DNA from: Prionace glauca
Taxonomy: Eukaryota; Chordata; Chondrichthyes; Carcharhiniformes; Carcharhinidae
Direction of reading: 5' to 3'
DNA: 64,000 nucleotides
NCBI GenBank assembly: GCA_037974335.1
Contig: CM075746.1
Location: forward strand, 39,010,701 to 39,074,700
Part shown: piece by piece, positions 21,870-33,178 of the stretch
How the letters are laid out: every line of letters begins with the position of its first letter
Position numbering within the stretch: the first letter of the stretch is position 1
Position numbers and translations under genes: made by a program
The notes under the pieces: generated by a model
Database searches by the model: none
Seen by the model: only the letters and a program-made list of their open reading frames with translations
What the model was told of the DNA's origin: nothing

Positions 21870-22500
21870 GGAGGCAGTGGTGTAGTGGTACTGTTGCTGG
21901 ACTAGAAATCCGGAGACCCAGATCCAGGATAATGCTCTCGGACCTGAGTTCAAATCCCACCACTGCAGAAATTTGAATTCAACAAAAATCTGGAATTGAT
22001 CCTGGACCGGTAGAAGGGCGCCACAACAGCTCGGTGACTAGCACTGCTAGCTGTGCAGATACATGGATTTGTGCCTGTGTCTGTGGGAGTTTGTGCATTC
22101 TCCCTGTGGATGCGTGGGTTTCCTCCGGGCGCTCCGGTTTCTCCCACACCCCAAAGATGTGCTCTTAGGCTGATTGGTTTTACCAAATTGACACTATTCT
22201 CCCCTGAATCTGGCTAAGTCAGGGGTTCTATTCGTAGACACACAGGGTAGAATAGGTGTAGGGTGATGCGGCGGCACGGGCTTGTTGGGCCGAAGGGCCT
22301 GTTTCCCGTGCTGGGTTGTTCTTTGTTAAATGTTAATTGCCACAAAAATGGTCACTAATGCTCTTTAGAGAAGGAAAACTATCATCCTTACCTTATCTGA
22401 CCTACATGTGACTCCAGATCCATAGCAGCAGACTCTTAAATGCCCTCAGGGATGGACAATAAATGATAGCCCAGCCAGTGATATCCACATCCCAGAAACA
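21870..22500 (+). mobile_element. tRNA-derived SINE interrupted by a second SINE
   Basis: The head has box A-like TGGTGTAGTGGT and box B-like GTTCAAATCCC, and the tail runs to CCAGCCAGTGATATCCACAT. Between about 22005 and 22327 another SINE is inserted, so the outer element is split. Confidence 0.8.
22012..22327 (+). mobile_element. V-core SINE with CR1-matching tail, nested in 21870-22500
   Basis: It has a tRNA-like head (GACTAGCACTGCT) and the V-SINE core (GGGTTTCCTCCGGGCGCTCC). Its 3' end, GGGCCGAAGGGCCTGTTTCC plus GTTGTTCTTTGTT, is the same as that of the LINE at 8311-10595. This fits a SINE mobilised by that LINE. Confidence 0.85.
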
Positions 22501-22688
22501 AATACAAAACACTGACCTTAGTCCTCCTGGAGAAGCTGGTCTCTTGGGTATTGCTTCCAATTTCAAATTAGCAAGTAATCCTAATTGCAATTTATCTTTT
22601 GTTACCTTTTGTAAATCTTCCAAGTTTATATTTCCTACTCCCAGACAAGTTTTAGCAATTGCCGAAACTATTTTGTATTCACCCACTT

Positions 22689-22835
22689 TAAGAACAAAGA
22701 GAACAAAGAACAAAATCAGGGAAATAGGCCCTTTGGCCCAACGAGCCTGCGCCGCCATCTCAACACCACCAGTCCACCTCTCTACCCACGACCCCTGTCT
22801 AATGTTTTATGGCCATCCATAAAGTCGCATAATAT
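22689..22835 (-). mobile_element. CR1/SINE 3' tail fragment
   Basis: AGAACAAAGAACAAAATCAG and AGGCCCTTTGGCCCAACGAG are the reverse complement of the tail of the 8.3-10.6 kb LINE type. The stretch 22836-23160 shows no gene. Confidence 0.7.
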
Positions 22836-23162
22836 CTCTCCTGGTTCAGTATTTTCCTCACCCTTGTTACCTTTAAATTAATCAATTCCAAGACAATCAA
22901 AGGATTATTCTTTTAATATCCCGCAAAGAGACTCCAATTTAGTTCAGGGCATGGCTGATAGTAAACACCAAGTTGTTCAGAGCCCAGAAGGGGAACTTGA
23001 AACAACTGCCCTCACATTTGTGTTTGCTATTTATATATTATGCGGAGAGGTTTTGAAATCCAGAAATGATGTCCCCAACTGCTTGTGAGGATTTTATAGA
23101 AAACGTTCATTAAGAAATAACAGTAAAATAGAGTTACACTTAAATAAGATAATGGTTTCACA

Positions 23163-23872
23163 ATAAATGGGGAAAGGCTTCAGAAATCTGAAGCACAAAA
23201 GGGACTTGGGACTCCTGGTTCAAGACTCTCTTAATGTTAACATACAAGTTCAGCTGGCAGTTAGGAAGGCAAATTCAATATTAGCATTAATTTCTAGAGG
23301 GTTAGAATACAAGAACAGGGATGTACTGTTGAGGCAGTAAAAGGTTCTGGTCAGGCCCCATTTGGAATACTGTGAGCAGTTTTGGGCCCCATACCTAAGG
23401 AACGATATGCTGACCTTGGAGGGGATCCAGAGGAGGTTCACAAGAATGATCCCAGGAATGAAGGGCGTGTCATATGAAGAGTGGTTGAACAGTCTGGGTA
23501 TTTACTCGATGGAATTTAAAAGGATGAGGGGGGAATCTAATTGAAAATTACAGAATACTGAAAGGCCTAGATAGATCGGACATGGAGAGGATGTTTCCAC
23601 TAGTAGGAGAGATAGAATTCGAGGGCACAACCTCAGAGTAAAGGCACGCCCCTTTAAAATGGAGATGAGGAGGAATTTCTTCAGCCAGAGGGTGGTGAAT
23701 CTGTGGAACTTATTGCCACAGAGGGTCAGGTCATTGAGTGTCTTTAAGACAGATAGATAGGTTCTTGACCAACAAGGAGATCAAGGATTACGGGGAGAAG
23801 ACAGAGGATGGGGATGAGAAGACTCGATGGGCTGAATGGTCTAATTCTGCTCTTGAATCTTATGGTCTGATA
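23163..23872 (+). mobile_element. CR1 3' fragment, older subfamily
   Basis: Coding remnants LTLEGIQRRFTRMIPGMKG (about 23410-23466) and YEEWLNSLGIYSMEFKRMRG match the CR1 C-terminal domain. The 3' end is GATGGGCTGAATGGTCTAAT with a TCTTATGG tail. It has in-frame stops and is 5'-truncated. Confidence 0.85.
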
Positions 23873-24154
23873 ATTCAAAATATTTCCAAACAATCTTAAT
23901 TTAACTACATTCTCCATCTGTTCAGCAACATCTTATAGATTTTAAGATCCATAAAAGTTCAGTAACTTTTATCATACACACTGTGCCTTTAATTTTTGTT
24001 GTGGTACCCTGAGGCGATCCGCAATTGGCATTTCAGATCAGGTTCTGATCACACTGCTTTCTTGGAATTTGACAGTGATTTCTGCTATCTGCTAAGATCA
24101 AAAACAGCCCCTTCATTGGTTTCAGTTTTTGCTTAAATACATTTCTTCCTTTTG

Positions 24155-24432
24155 GTGGCAAGTAGTTAACATTGCTGCCTCACAGCGCCAGGGACCTGGG
24201 TTCAATTCTCGACTCAGGTCACTGTCGGTCTGGAGTCTGCACATTCTCCCTGTATCTGTGTGGATTTCCTCTGAGTGCTCCCGTTTCCTCCCACAGTCCA
24301 AAACGCATGCCGATTAGGAGTATTAGCCATGTTAAATTCTCCTGTAATAGGAACTAGATTTTCACAGTAACTTCACTGCAGTATTAATGTAAGCCTATTT
24401 GTGACACTAATAAATGAACTTAAAACTTAAAT
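24155..24432 (+). mobile_element. HE1-like SINE (tail type B)
   Basis: tRNA-like head with AGTTAACATTGCTGCCTC and a box B-like GGTTCAATTCT, V-core GTTTCCTCCCACAGTCCAAA, and tail TGTGACACTAATAAATGAAC. The stretch 23873-24154 is without a gene. Confidence 0.9.
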
Positions 24433-25320
24433 AAGGAGGTAAGGGAGAAAGGAAACGGACAAGAAGGAAAGAGAAAGGGTTTGTACATATTAATTGTACA
24501 TTTTACATGTAGTCTTACTCTTCTCTCATAATTTCTGCACATATGTCAAAGTCTCAAAAAATCTTCAGTGATTTTAAAAAGCCAAGCTAAAATTCTGATG
24601 TACCAGCAGTGGTGGAACATGGCTCCAGATTTTCAATCTGCATTGGATTCTGCCATATCTGTCAGTCATAGTTCACATCAGCTCACATAAATTAAGTAAA
24701 GCATTGAATTTTCCTAAAGTATTTGAAGTAATCACTGAGGATTGTAAGGATCAACATTACATCAGGCAGTCTTGCTTAAAATACATAGTAAAATCTAAAT
24801 GCACTTTCATTGACACTTATTACATACATTCCAAACACACCCTATCCATGTATGTGGGTCATGTTTCTTGTGCAGGATTTGTTTTAGCAGTTTGTGCTAT
24901 TATTGTGCCATTTTATCAGCAGCCCTGTTGTTACTGCAGCAACATGACTGATCTTAACTGTGAAAATGTTTGTTTTAAATTGAACTAATATGGGGTTATT
25001 ATTTTAGTGTTTTCGCCTGTTTTTTTTTCAGTGTGGCTTGAATAGGTTGATTGACAGCAATAGCATGTGACTAGGTGGTGCTAGGCTTACACTGAGAAAT
25101 CAAGTCAGTTGCTATTTTGGAAGCTGCAAAGTAGCCATCTCTCTCTCTCTGAAGTATGAAGACTGGGATCTACCAGAGACAGGGGGCAACTTTTACCATC
25201 CTGGCGTCCATGGGAATTGGAGTGGGTGAGGGGCTGACCATGGAAAGATCCACTGACTTCATGCAGGATTTTTTGGTTTTGGGGCAAACAAGGCTGGAAA
25301 TTCCCAGCAACCTCAAGAAG
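24433..25320. other. No recognisable gene
   Basis: AT-rich unique sequence up to about 25050. 25140-25320 may already belong to the Gypsy fossil that follows but has no motif I can name. Confidence 0.4.
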
Positions 25321-25324
25321 ACTG

Positions 25325-26765
25325 ATGAGTTTGGTGAGTCCTCAGAAGATACTCTCAGAGGTTGTCTAGTTTGTGGTCTCCAATATGAGGCCATCTGAAG
25401 AAGACTGCTTACTGAATGTGCTTTGACTTTAAAGACAGAGAGAGAAATCAGTGTCAATGGAATTGTCTGCTAAAAAGACTTCATAAATTGGTGCAAGAAT
25501 AAAGATCCACAAGTTGCGAACTGTCCATAAGAAGTCAAAACAGCAACAAGCATGTCATAGACTGCCAAAATGAGCCATGAATGCTGGAGCTAGAAATGTC
25601 AATGCAAAAATTCTGGCAAAATGGGTCACATTGTAAAAGCTTTTTGGGCTAGAGCAGCTGAGAAGAATATTCAGAAGAAGAATCTGGGTGCCTTCAAGAA
25701 GAATAAGTTGCATTCTACAAAAACAATTGAAACATCGAAGAAGAATTGTGACTGTTGTATCTTTAGTTCCTGAGACCAAATACCAACAAAAGCTGATGAA
25801 TCTTTCATTAAAACCAGCTGACATGATTTTAAGGCCATATACAATAGAGGTAGGCAGGATTTTCCAGTTGTGCTCACCCCAAAACTGAAAAATCCTACCC
25901 AAAGACAACAGATCTTTGCATAGTCTCCCCTTCCCCTGCTATAATTCCTGTGGCAGGCGGGATGGGAAAACTTCCCCCATTGTGTCATTTAAAAGTTACA
26001 TCATGGTCAACATAAAGTTGAGTGGACAAACAATGTGGTCTGTGGTAATTTTCCAGCTCCATTTGGGAGATCATGATTGGAGAAGATAAAGGTTAACTGG
26101 ATTGCTGTCAACAGACTGGCCAATGGGTGGCACAGTGGTTAGCACTGCTACCTCACACAGCCAGGGACCCAGATTCAATTCCAGCCTTGGGTGACTATCT
26201 TTGTGGAGTTTGTGCATTCTCCCCGTGTCTGCGTGGGTTTCTTCCGGGTGCTCAGGTTTCCTCCCACAGTCCAAAGATGCGTGGGTTATGTTCAATCGCC
26301 ATGGTAATTTTCCCCTTAATACCAGTGGGATTAGCAGGGTAATACTTGGGATTACGGGCTAAGGCCTGGGTGGGATTGTTGTTAGTGCAGGCTTAATGGA
26401 GTAAATGGCCTTCTTCTGCACTGTAGAGATTCTATGAATATCAAAACAGATCTACAGGACTTCCTGGATAAATACAAGAATGTATTCAAAGAGACACTTG
26501 GCTCAATGAAGGGAGTTCAAATGAAACTCAAGACAGAACCTAACAGTCAACCAAAAAGTCTCAAAAGCAATAGCGGTGCCATATGCAATTTGTCCAAAGG
26601 TCAAAGAAGAACATTCCCAAGCAAGTAGCCTGAGCAACCAACATGGCGAAAATTCTAAAGCAATTCTTGACAAAACTGAACTTGTTCAGATTCCCTGCTG
26701 TAGTGGAGACAGTAATCCTTTAAACAGTGAATATTTGATACTTAAAGGAATGCATCAAATGGAAT
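25325..26765 (+). mobile_element. Ty3/Gypsy LTR-retrotransposon fossil, internal region
   Basis: Degraded parts of the internal region are recognisable in order: the end of gag (RGCLVCGLQYEAI-type block, about 25350-25400), a zinc-knuckle-like stretch (about 25590-25640), the protease/pol start (about 25770-25860) and the block before the reverse transcriptase fingers (about 26440-26620). It is broken many times over, lacks most of pol, and no flanking LTR was found. Two later repeats separate its parts (about 25860-26436). Age: old, clearly decayed. Confidence 0.7.
26125..26436 (+). mobile_element. HE1-like SINE (tail type A), inserted in the Gypsy fossil
   Basis: The full structure is present: GGCACAGTGGTTAGCACTGC head, degenerate box B, V-core (GTTTCCTCCCACAGTCCAAA) and the tail CTTCTGCACTGTAGAGATTC. 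The sequence just before it (25860-26120) is another shark-type repeat with complementary ends. Confidence 0.92.
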
Positions 26766-26769
26766 AAAA

Positions 26770-27000
26770 ACGTATTTGTGTAATGTTTGTATATATACAG
26801 CTCTAGATTTTGTCCTGAACAGTTCCTCTCAAAATAACATTGCTAAGTTCCTACTGTGACCCCTGGTGTTTGTTAAGTTTCTCACCCATTCCAGGTAGCC
26901 GGTTTAGACTGCACTGATATGCCAAAAGCTGAATGGGTGAAGTTGTCACTGCAGAGATGCCAGTTTAACTTCAACCCAATCTCCTTCAACATTTAAATGA
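26770..27000 (+). repeat. Segment shared with 6100-6340
   Basis: AAAATAACATTGCTAAGTTC and GACCCCTGGTGTTTGTTAAG correspond in order to the block upstream of cluster 1. It may be the outer edge of the duplicated IgL unit, or an LTR-like or dispersed repeat. Confidence 0.5.
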
Positions 27001-27403
27001 AGTGCGATTAGCTTTAGGGAAATAACTATCAGATAACACAATGCACTTAGAAGTTAGTAAATATGTTTAACAATCTTTGTCATTTATTATTTAATAGGTT
27101 CTTATGAGATAGTCAGGTAGCTGGCAAGTTATGGTATCAGGCCTTTTCCTCTTGAGCATATCAGTGTTAAAACAGTACTAACACGTATGATAAAATTATC
27201 TAACATTAAATGAGAAAGTTTGCCAATATATTGTGGGAGGGTACAATAACATGTGCTATATCAATGTATGAATTTTATAAAAGGATATGTACTGAGAGGA
27301 CCGCAAGATAAAAACTATTTTCTTGTCCGATATTTCCCAAGGGAGTCTTTGTTTGCCTGCTTCTTCTATTCAGGGCTAGAATTTAAGTGGCAGATCACAT
27401 CTT

Positions 27404-27840
27404 TAAGACAAGAATTCTGTGTTCCCCTTTCAGAATGATGGTAATAGAGAATCCATCGATGGGATGCACCCGGTACATCTACTTGAACCAAAAAAAATTG
27501 CTATCATTTGTTCTGGTGTTGCCATCCAGCGTGACCATGTTTACCACTTTCACAGTGAAGTCTGAAAGCTGTTGGAGTTTGACACTCCCTATGTAAAAGG
27601 GCAGCTTTTAAAAAAAAAAATGAATGTTTAAAAGTTGTTCCGTGCTCTGCCGACCTCTAAAATAACTTTGCAACATTTGTAAGGACCATTATAAAATGTC
27701 TGAAATGTTTCCTTTACTGTATTGAAGCATCTCAGCATGCTACTTGAAGTATGTGAAGCCGGAATAGCATTGTTTTTTGTGTGGTCATTTTGTAATGTTA
27801 GTAATATTCTGATTTATGAATAAAGCATATTTTTGGAAAA
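27404..27840 (+). other. Possible terminal exon or processed-gene remnant with AATAAA
   Basis: A good acceptor-like tract (GTGTTCCCCTTTCAG, 27419-27433) is followed by open sequence. One frame reads a protein-like NRESIDGMHPVHLLEPKKIA up to TGA near 27562; another stays open to 27596. AATAAA lies at 27819-27824. I recognise no family, and the flanks are repeats, so it could be chance or a transposon piece. Confidence 0.25.
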
Positions 27841-27867
27841 CATGCTGCCCCTAGTTTCTTCCTTGGG

Positions 27868-27990
27868 AAACTATCTTCTGTTTGAAATGTGATTCAGTCT
27901 TTAACTGGACTGATGTGTCACTACATCAATCTGAATCTCTGACACTGAATGAGAGGCTGGGAGGCTTTCAGATCCTTGCTCTGATTGGCG
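27868..27990 (+). promoter_or_regulatory. Cluster 2 promoter remnant, octamer deleted
   Basis: It matches 7356-7463 of cluster 1 (for example CTATCTTCTGTTTGAAATGT and ACTACATCAATCTGAATCTC). It then jumps directly to sequence homologous to the V-J spacer (near 8125), so octamer, leader, V and 12-RSS are all missing in one deletion of roughly 0.66 kb. Confidence 0.8.
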
Positions 27991-28264
27991 TATTTGGTAA
28001 ACTATTCTAATATTTTACATTTCATAAAAACACTTTAATTTTTTCTTTGTGCAATATTTTCCAATTGATACAATTTAATAATGGATGAAATTCTGAACCT
28101 CAGTACCCAGTACTGTGTCAATGACATTTTACTGCCTGTGTGGGTGTTGCTGTGAGTTCATTCCTTACTGTCCCACACCAGCAGGAGCACTGGGAATACG
28201 TGAAGGCTGATTAATGTTGGACTGGAAAATCTGGAACGTGTTTTCTGTGATTTCCAGGATCCGA

Positions 28265-28331
28265 GATAATTGTATGGATTGAACCCTAGAACTGTAGTTG
28301 TTTGGCAAAGGGACCAAACTCTTAGTTGCAG
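28265..28331 (+). pseudogene. IgL J segment of cluster 2 with destroyed RSS
   Basis: The J reads VVFGKGTKLLVA plus one base (28295-28331) and ends at GTAAGT, so coding part and donor are good and the F-G-x-G motif is kept. The nonamer-like GATAATTGT (28265-28273) is only 21 bp from the J start and the heptamer position reads AGAACTG. Compared with cluster 1, about 7 bp of spacer is gone and the heptamer is lost, so RAG joining is very unlikely. Confidence 0.8.
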
Positions 28332-29692
28332 GTAAGTGGCTGAAAACTACCCCTGCAGAAGTGTGAATTTGTAGATGTAGTAATTCATTTACAATTTAAA
28401 CTATTCTTCAAACACTTGCACTGTGTGAAACTGCTGACTCTATGTTTAATGTCTAACACTTTCTGTAAATTAGTCTTATGTTTTCACATCAGATCTGCTT
28501 GACGTCTTGATTTGTGCCGTATTTCTAGTACTAATTGTTTAGTGCTATTTCTCTGAATTAATGCAGCGTTTCTAGCTTTGAATGTGCTGTATAGCTTTTT
28601 CTATGAGCACACATGTCGCTGTCTATTAATTGACTAAGTAATTTTTGAGTAGTTGAAGGTCTTGTTCGTGGCTCAGATGTGGCATCCCTTCCTTGGTGCC
28701 AGAAGCTCTGCTTTCCACTCCTATTGCAGGACTTGATGACTATGGAGGTATCATGACCAAGCAATTGGGTTACGAGTCTGTAAACACTCCCTCAACAACA
28801 GGAGAGTCTCCTCATTGGCCAGATTGCAGAAGGCATACCACTGCACTACATAATCATGGACCAATCCAGACTTTGGGGCATTGTACTTTAAGTAGGAGGA
28901 ATTTTGAGTGCATTCAATTGTGCTCGGCTCTATTTTTAATTCTGAAAATTAATAGAACCACCTCATTCTCAAAACTCTGCATGAACATGGAAACAAAAGC
29001 AGAAAACATCTGGTTCAGTATAATCTGGTTTGTTTAAACCTAAGATGGAAGGAGTGGTATTGGAAAGATATAATTGTAATGTCTGGATGTATGCACATGA
29101 ATGATGCAGAGTTAAGAACTGAAATTGAGGAATGCTGTGCAAAGATTTAGGAAAAGCAATTCTGTTCTTAGCCCCAGCAGCAGAGATCACTAATTCATTG
29201 TGAAAGTCAGTATCAATGTTATCCTTAACTAGGCTGTTGAAGTCAACTCAATTGTCCAAGATGTATACATTCATTGGTTGATGCCAGTCTTGTGCTGGAG
29301 CCTTGGGGAGAGAGAGTTATTAATAGTCTAGTATTTCAGATTACTATAATAATCCAGAGGAAGGATTCAAATGCCATTGCAATAATTGGAGAATTTGAAT
29401 TCCATTTATTCAAACGTTGCATTTTTGTTGTTAAAAACCCAAATTGTTCAATATCTTCAGGAAAGTTTGGGACTTCAGTTCCACACCAATATGTTAACTG
29501 CCCTCTAATAGCCACTCCATTGTATCCAACAGCTATCAATGGTTCAAGATGTAGACCCATCATCACCTCTGGGCAACTTAATGAGGGACTGTTGCAAGTG
29601 ATGCCCACATTCCAAAAATTAACGGGGGAAGGGATTGCAGTGTAATCCACTAAACTATCCATATAACTTGTTTCCTCTGGTTCTGATTACAA
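28332..29692 (+). other. J-C intron of cluster 2
   Basis: About 1.36 kb between the J donor and the C2 start, shorter than the 2.9 kb of cluster 1. No gene or clear transposon found. Confidence 0.5.
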
Positions 29693-30000
29693 TTCAGCAA
29701 TTCCCTGACCCTTCAATAAAACTGCTGGGACCTTCAGTTGATGACTTGTTCACTAAAGGCCCATTAGTTTGTCTAGTCAGCAAACTATCCACGGGCTTTA
29801 CTATGGTCATTTGATGGGAATCTGATGAGCAGTGATGTCCAAACCAGTGTGACGTCACAGAACTCAGACAACACCTTCAGTCTCAGCAGCAGTTGACAGT
29901 CACTGGCAGAGATTGGAGCAGTGGGAAGGTTTACTCCTGTACAGTTCAACAAGGAGCAGCTTCAAAAACAACCACAACCGCCTCACAATCCAACTGTTAA
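29693..30000 (+). pseudogene. IgL constant exon, cluster 2, pseudogene
   Basis: Aligned to C1 it keeps IKLLGPSVDDLFTKG, LVCLVSKLS, the coding of SSGKVYSCTVQQGAASK and the terminal SNC with TAA at 29998-30000. It has lost about 15 bases in three places: 6 bp after KG, 8 bp that remove the core tryptophan (near 29808), and 1 bp near 29892. The splice acceptor AG is AA (29691-29692). Without V, RSS, acceptor or frame it cannot make a light chain. The same TAAATAGATG follows the stop as in C1, showing the duplicated unit included the 3' UTR. Confidence 0.9.
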
Positions 30001-32112
30001 ATAGATGAAAGTTTCACCTGAATAGTAGGAAAATATTACGCTGCTTTTTCTCAACATACCATTTTCTACCTCGATATCTATCACATTTTGTGCTTTGTAT
30101 TTGAAGTGTTTGTACATTAAACAATTTTGTTTTACCCTAATTCAGAAGCCTCATGAAGGTAAATGTGAAGTAATTGAAGAGTGACTCGCTTAGCACTAGC
30201 AATGGATTTAATGAAGGTGGTTTCTGATGTGCTACCATCTTCAACCAAATCAACGTAAACAGACTCAATTAAAAACAATTGTACAGGGAACCAAGCGTAT
30301 TTTTCTTTGCTGTCTGCCAGTCAATGCTGCAACAAAAATGAGTAGAATGACTATATCTTTAGCTTCTGTATTATTTCAGCTTTTTAACCAGTTCACTAGG
30401 CCTGATGTGCAGGCCCACTTTTTAAAAAAATATAATACAGGAAATTTAGACCACAAACTCACTTAACCAGGAATAAATTAACCTAGTCAAATTCCACAAG
30501 TTCCCTGTATGTTGGCAGGACTCAAAAGCAGAGAGGATGACAGATGTTGCCCTGTTGTTACTGCCAGCCTTTGAAAGAGAGATTAATTTTCCAGTGCGCA
30601 TTAACCAAAAAACAAAATTTCACCTTTTCAGGCTTCAACAAATCAACTTAAGTAATTAATACACCAAACTAAGGAAAAAGTCCTTGTTGGATTATCTAAT
30701 TAATGCAACAGAGATGATCTATAACCACACTGCGCTCTGACAGATGTGTAACAAACATAAAGGAACAGGTTGTAAGTTACATCCAGCTTTCTAGTAGGCT
30801 CACTCTAATTGCCACGTTGGATTGAAAATCCTTTGTATCTTGAGCAAGTATTTACTCCCCATTATATAGCAGAAGGGAATTCTTCAGGAAGTGAAATTAC
30901 ATGCATAAATTGGAAATCAACTATGAAGAAAATATGGGCATGAGAATTTTACGAACTGATTTGATGCATGTCACTGGAAAACAAGACATTAAACTTGAGC
31001 TCATGTTCTTTCTCTGTCTTTCATACTCTGTTTTCCAAGCAAAGGTATGGTGCCTTATCTTCTTATGTCCACCTATTGGTTATTTTTAGCAGACTCCTTG
31101 AAGCCTTCTCTTGGGCCCTGAGTGGACCGCAAGCTCTGAGAACTACTGCTCTACATTGTTCCAGGATTGTGGCAAGATGTTTAAATGCAAATCAACAGCT
31201 GTGACATGCGCCTAACTGGGAGCTGATCTGGAGCCACAACACCCAGGAAACGGCTATTAGCTGAATATGTCTTCACGTCAGATACCATGATCAATGTGAA
31301 GTGGCTTGGGATCCTCAGTTTGAGGTTTCTTCGATGAAGGTTTCTCCTCATCTGTAACATAAGAGAGGTCTACAGGTGAGGAGATCCAACATTGCTCCAA
31401 TGTAAAGTACAATCTTAAAAACATTAAAAAAAGTACTTGATCAAGCATTTTTTAGGGCTAGGTAAGGACTTCATCCCTTTTAAGCCAGGTTTGTTGGGAA
31501 AGCATTTGACAAAAAGGGGTAGGGATTTGTAGAAGCTCCTTTTGGAGATCATAAAACTCTCGGTACTAGCATAATAGTTCCAAACCAGAGTGGAAAGCGG
31601 AGCAGGTTGCAATATCGGGCAGATCTGTTTCTGTTCAATTTCTTAGTCTGTTATTCTCAGCTTGTTCATTTTCTATGCTGAGTGTATAATGGATCACCAA
31701 AATTATGGAAATAAGTAATCTCACCAAAGTGCAAAGGGTGGGGTTAGGCACAGATTTCTGTTTGAATCTAAGGTTATATTCACTTGTAGACTAAGGTAAC
31801 TGTATTCATTGAATGATAGATCTCAGAAAGCCACTTCGCATGCAATGTAGCTGAACTTTCGAGTGGTGCATCCTATGTTTGAACCAAAGAATTGAAAGAG
31901 CAATTTTGTGACACGATTGACAGAATGAGCTGATACTATGCCAGGATACCCAGATTGGTCAAGGATATGCAAACAATGTGCTCTTTATTCACTCAGAAAC
32001 AAGCGTTAAGGAAATGGATCATGATTTTGGGCTATTTAAAGAGTCGGTCAATAGTTTTCAGCTGAGGTGCTTTTGACTCATGCAAAGTTGAAGCGTGTAG
32101 TGAGTTGCTGAG
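30001..32112. other. No recognisable gene
   Basis: The first 100 bp or so correspond to the C1 3' UTR. The rest is AT-rich sequence in which I see no exon, RNA gene or named repeat. Confidence 0.45.
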
Positions 32113-32116
32113 TTAA

Positions 32117-32915
32117 GAACATAAGAACATAAGAAATAGGAGCAGGAGTAGGCCATCTAGCCCTTCGAGCCTGCCCCGCCATTCAATAAGATCATGGCTG
32201 ATCTGTCGTGGCTCAGTTCCACATTCCCACCCTCTCCCTATAACCCTTAATCCCCTCTCTTATCAAAAACCCATCAACCCACGTCTTAAAAATATTTAGT
32301 GAGGTAACCTCCACCACTTCAACGGGCAGAGAATTCCAGAGATTCACCACCCTTTGAGTGAAGAAGTTCTTCCTCAACTCCATTCTAAACCGTCCCCCCT
32401 TTATCTTGAGGCTGTGCTCCCTAGTCCTACTGTAATTTCTGAGCGGGAAGAGTCTCTCCACTTCTACCCTATCCATCCCATTCATCATCTTATACGTCTC
32501 AATGAGATCTCCCCTCATTCTTCTAAACTCTAATGAGTACAAGCCTAGTTTATTCAGCCTCTCCTCATAGCTCAACCCCTTCAACTCCGGCATCAACCTA
32601 GTAAACCTCCTCTGCACTCCCTCCAAGCCTAAAATATCCTTGCATAAGTACGGCGCCCAAAACTGCACACAGTACTCCAGCTGCGGTCTCACCAATGCCC
32701 TATACAGCCGCAGCAAGACCTCCCTACTTTTATATTCAATCCCCCTCGCTATGAAGGCAGCATCCCATTAGCCTTCCTGACCACCTGCAGGCTGGGTTTT
32801 TGCGACTCATGCACAAGGACCCCGAGGTCCCTCTGCACCGTCGCCTGCTGCAGTTTTTCGTCACGTAAGTAATAATCCTTCCTACCATTATTCCTACCAA
32901 AGTGGACCACCTCGC
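32117..32915 (-). mobile_element. CR1-clade LINE, 3' fragment (5'-truncated)
   Basis: Minus-strand coding of the C-terminal ORF2 domain reads QLEYCVQFWAPYLCKDI, VQRRFTRLMPELKGLSYEER and FFTQRVVNLWNSLPVEVVE over an open stretch 32213-32716; the rest is frame-shifted to about 32915. The tail is the complement of TTCTTATG units (32117-32140). Same subfamily as the 14.8 and 42.4 kb copies. Confidence 0.93.
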
Positions 32916-33067
32916 TTTTGTTGATTGGAGGAAGGCAGAAAATAAAATTTGTTTGCATTGGTATGGGAGCAGTAGTTACAGGGATACTTGTTTCATAGCC
33001 AAAACAGGACTTGTGAAGGAACAGACAGGAAGGGGAACCTCTGCAAATCAGGTGATGAAAGATGGCT

Positions 33068-33178
33068 CTGTACAGAAGTATGACAACACCAGGTTTTAGT
33101 CCAACCGATTTAAACCTGGTGTTGTCAGACTTTTTACTGTGTTTACACCAGTCCAACGCCGGCATACCCACATCATCT
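33068..33178. repeat. Internally shortened copy of the foldback repeat
   Basis: GACAACACCAGGTTTTAGTC and AAACCTGGTGTTGTCAGACT form a near-palindrome. The right end (GTCCAACGCCGGCATACCCA) matches the outer arm of the 6950-7162 type. The loop and inner arms are lost. Confidence 0.75.

Noticed and set aside
28288-28294. A working RSS in front of J2
   Set aside because: The heptamer position reads AGAACTG and the spacer is 14 bp, fitting neither the 12 nor the 23 rule with a good heptamer.
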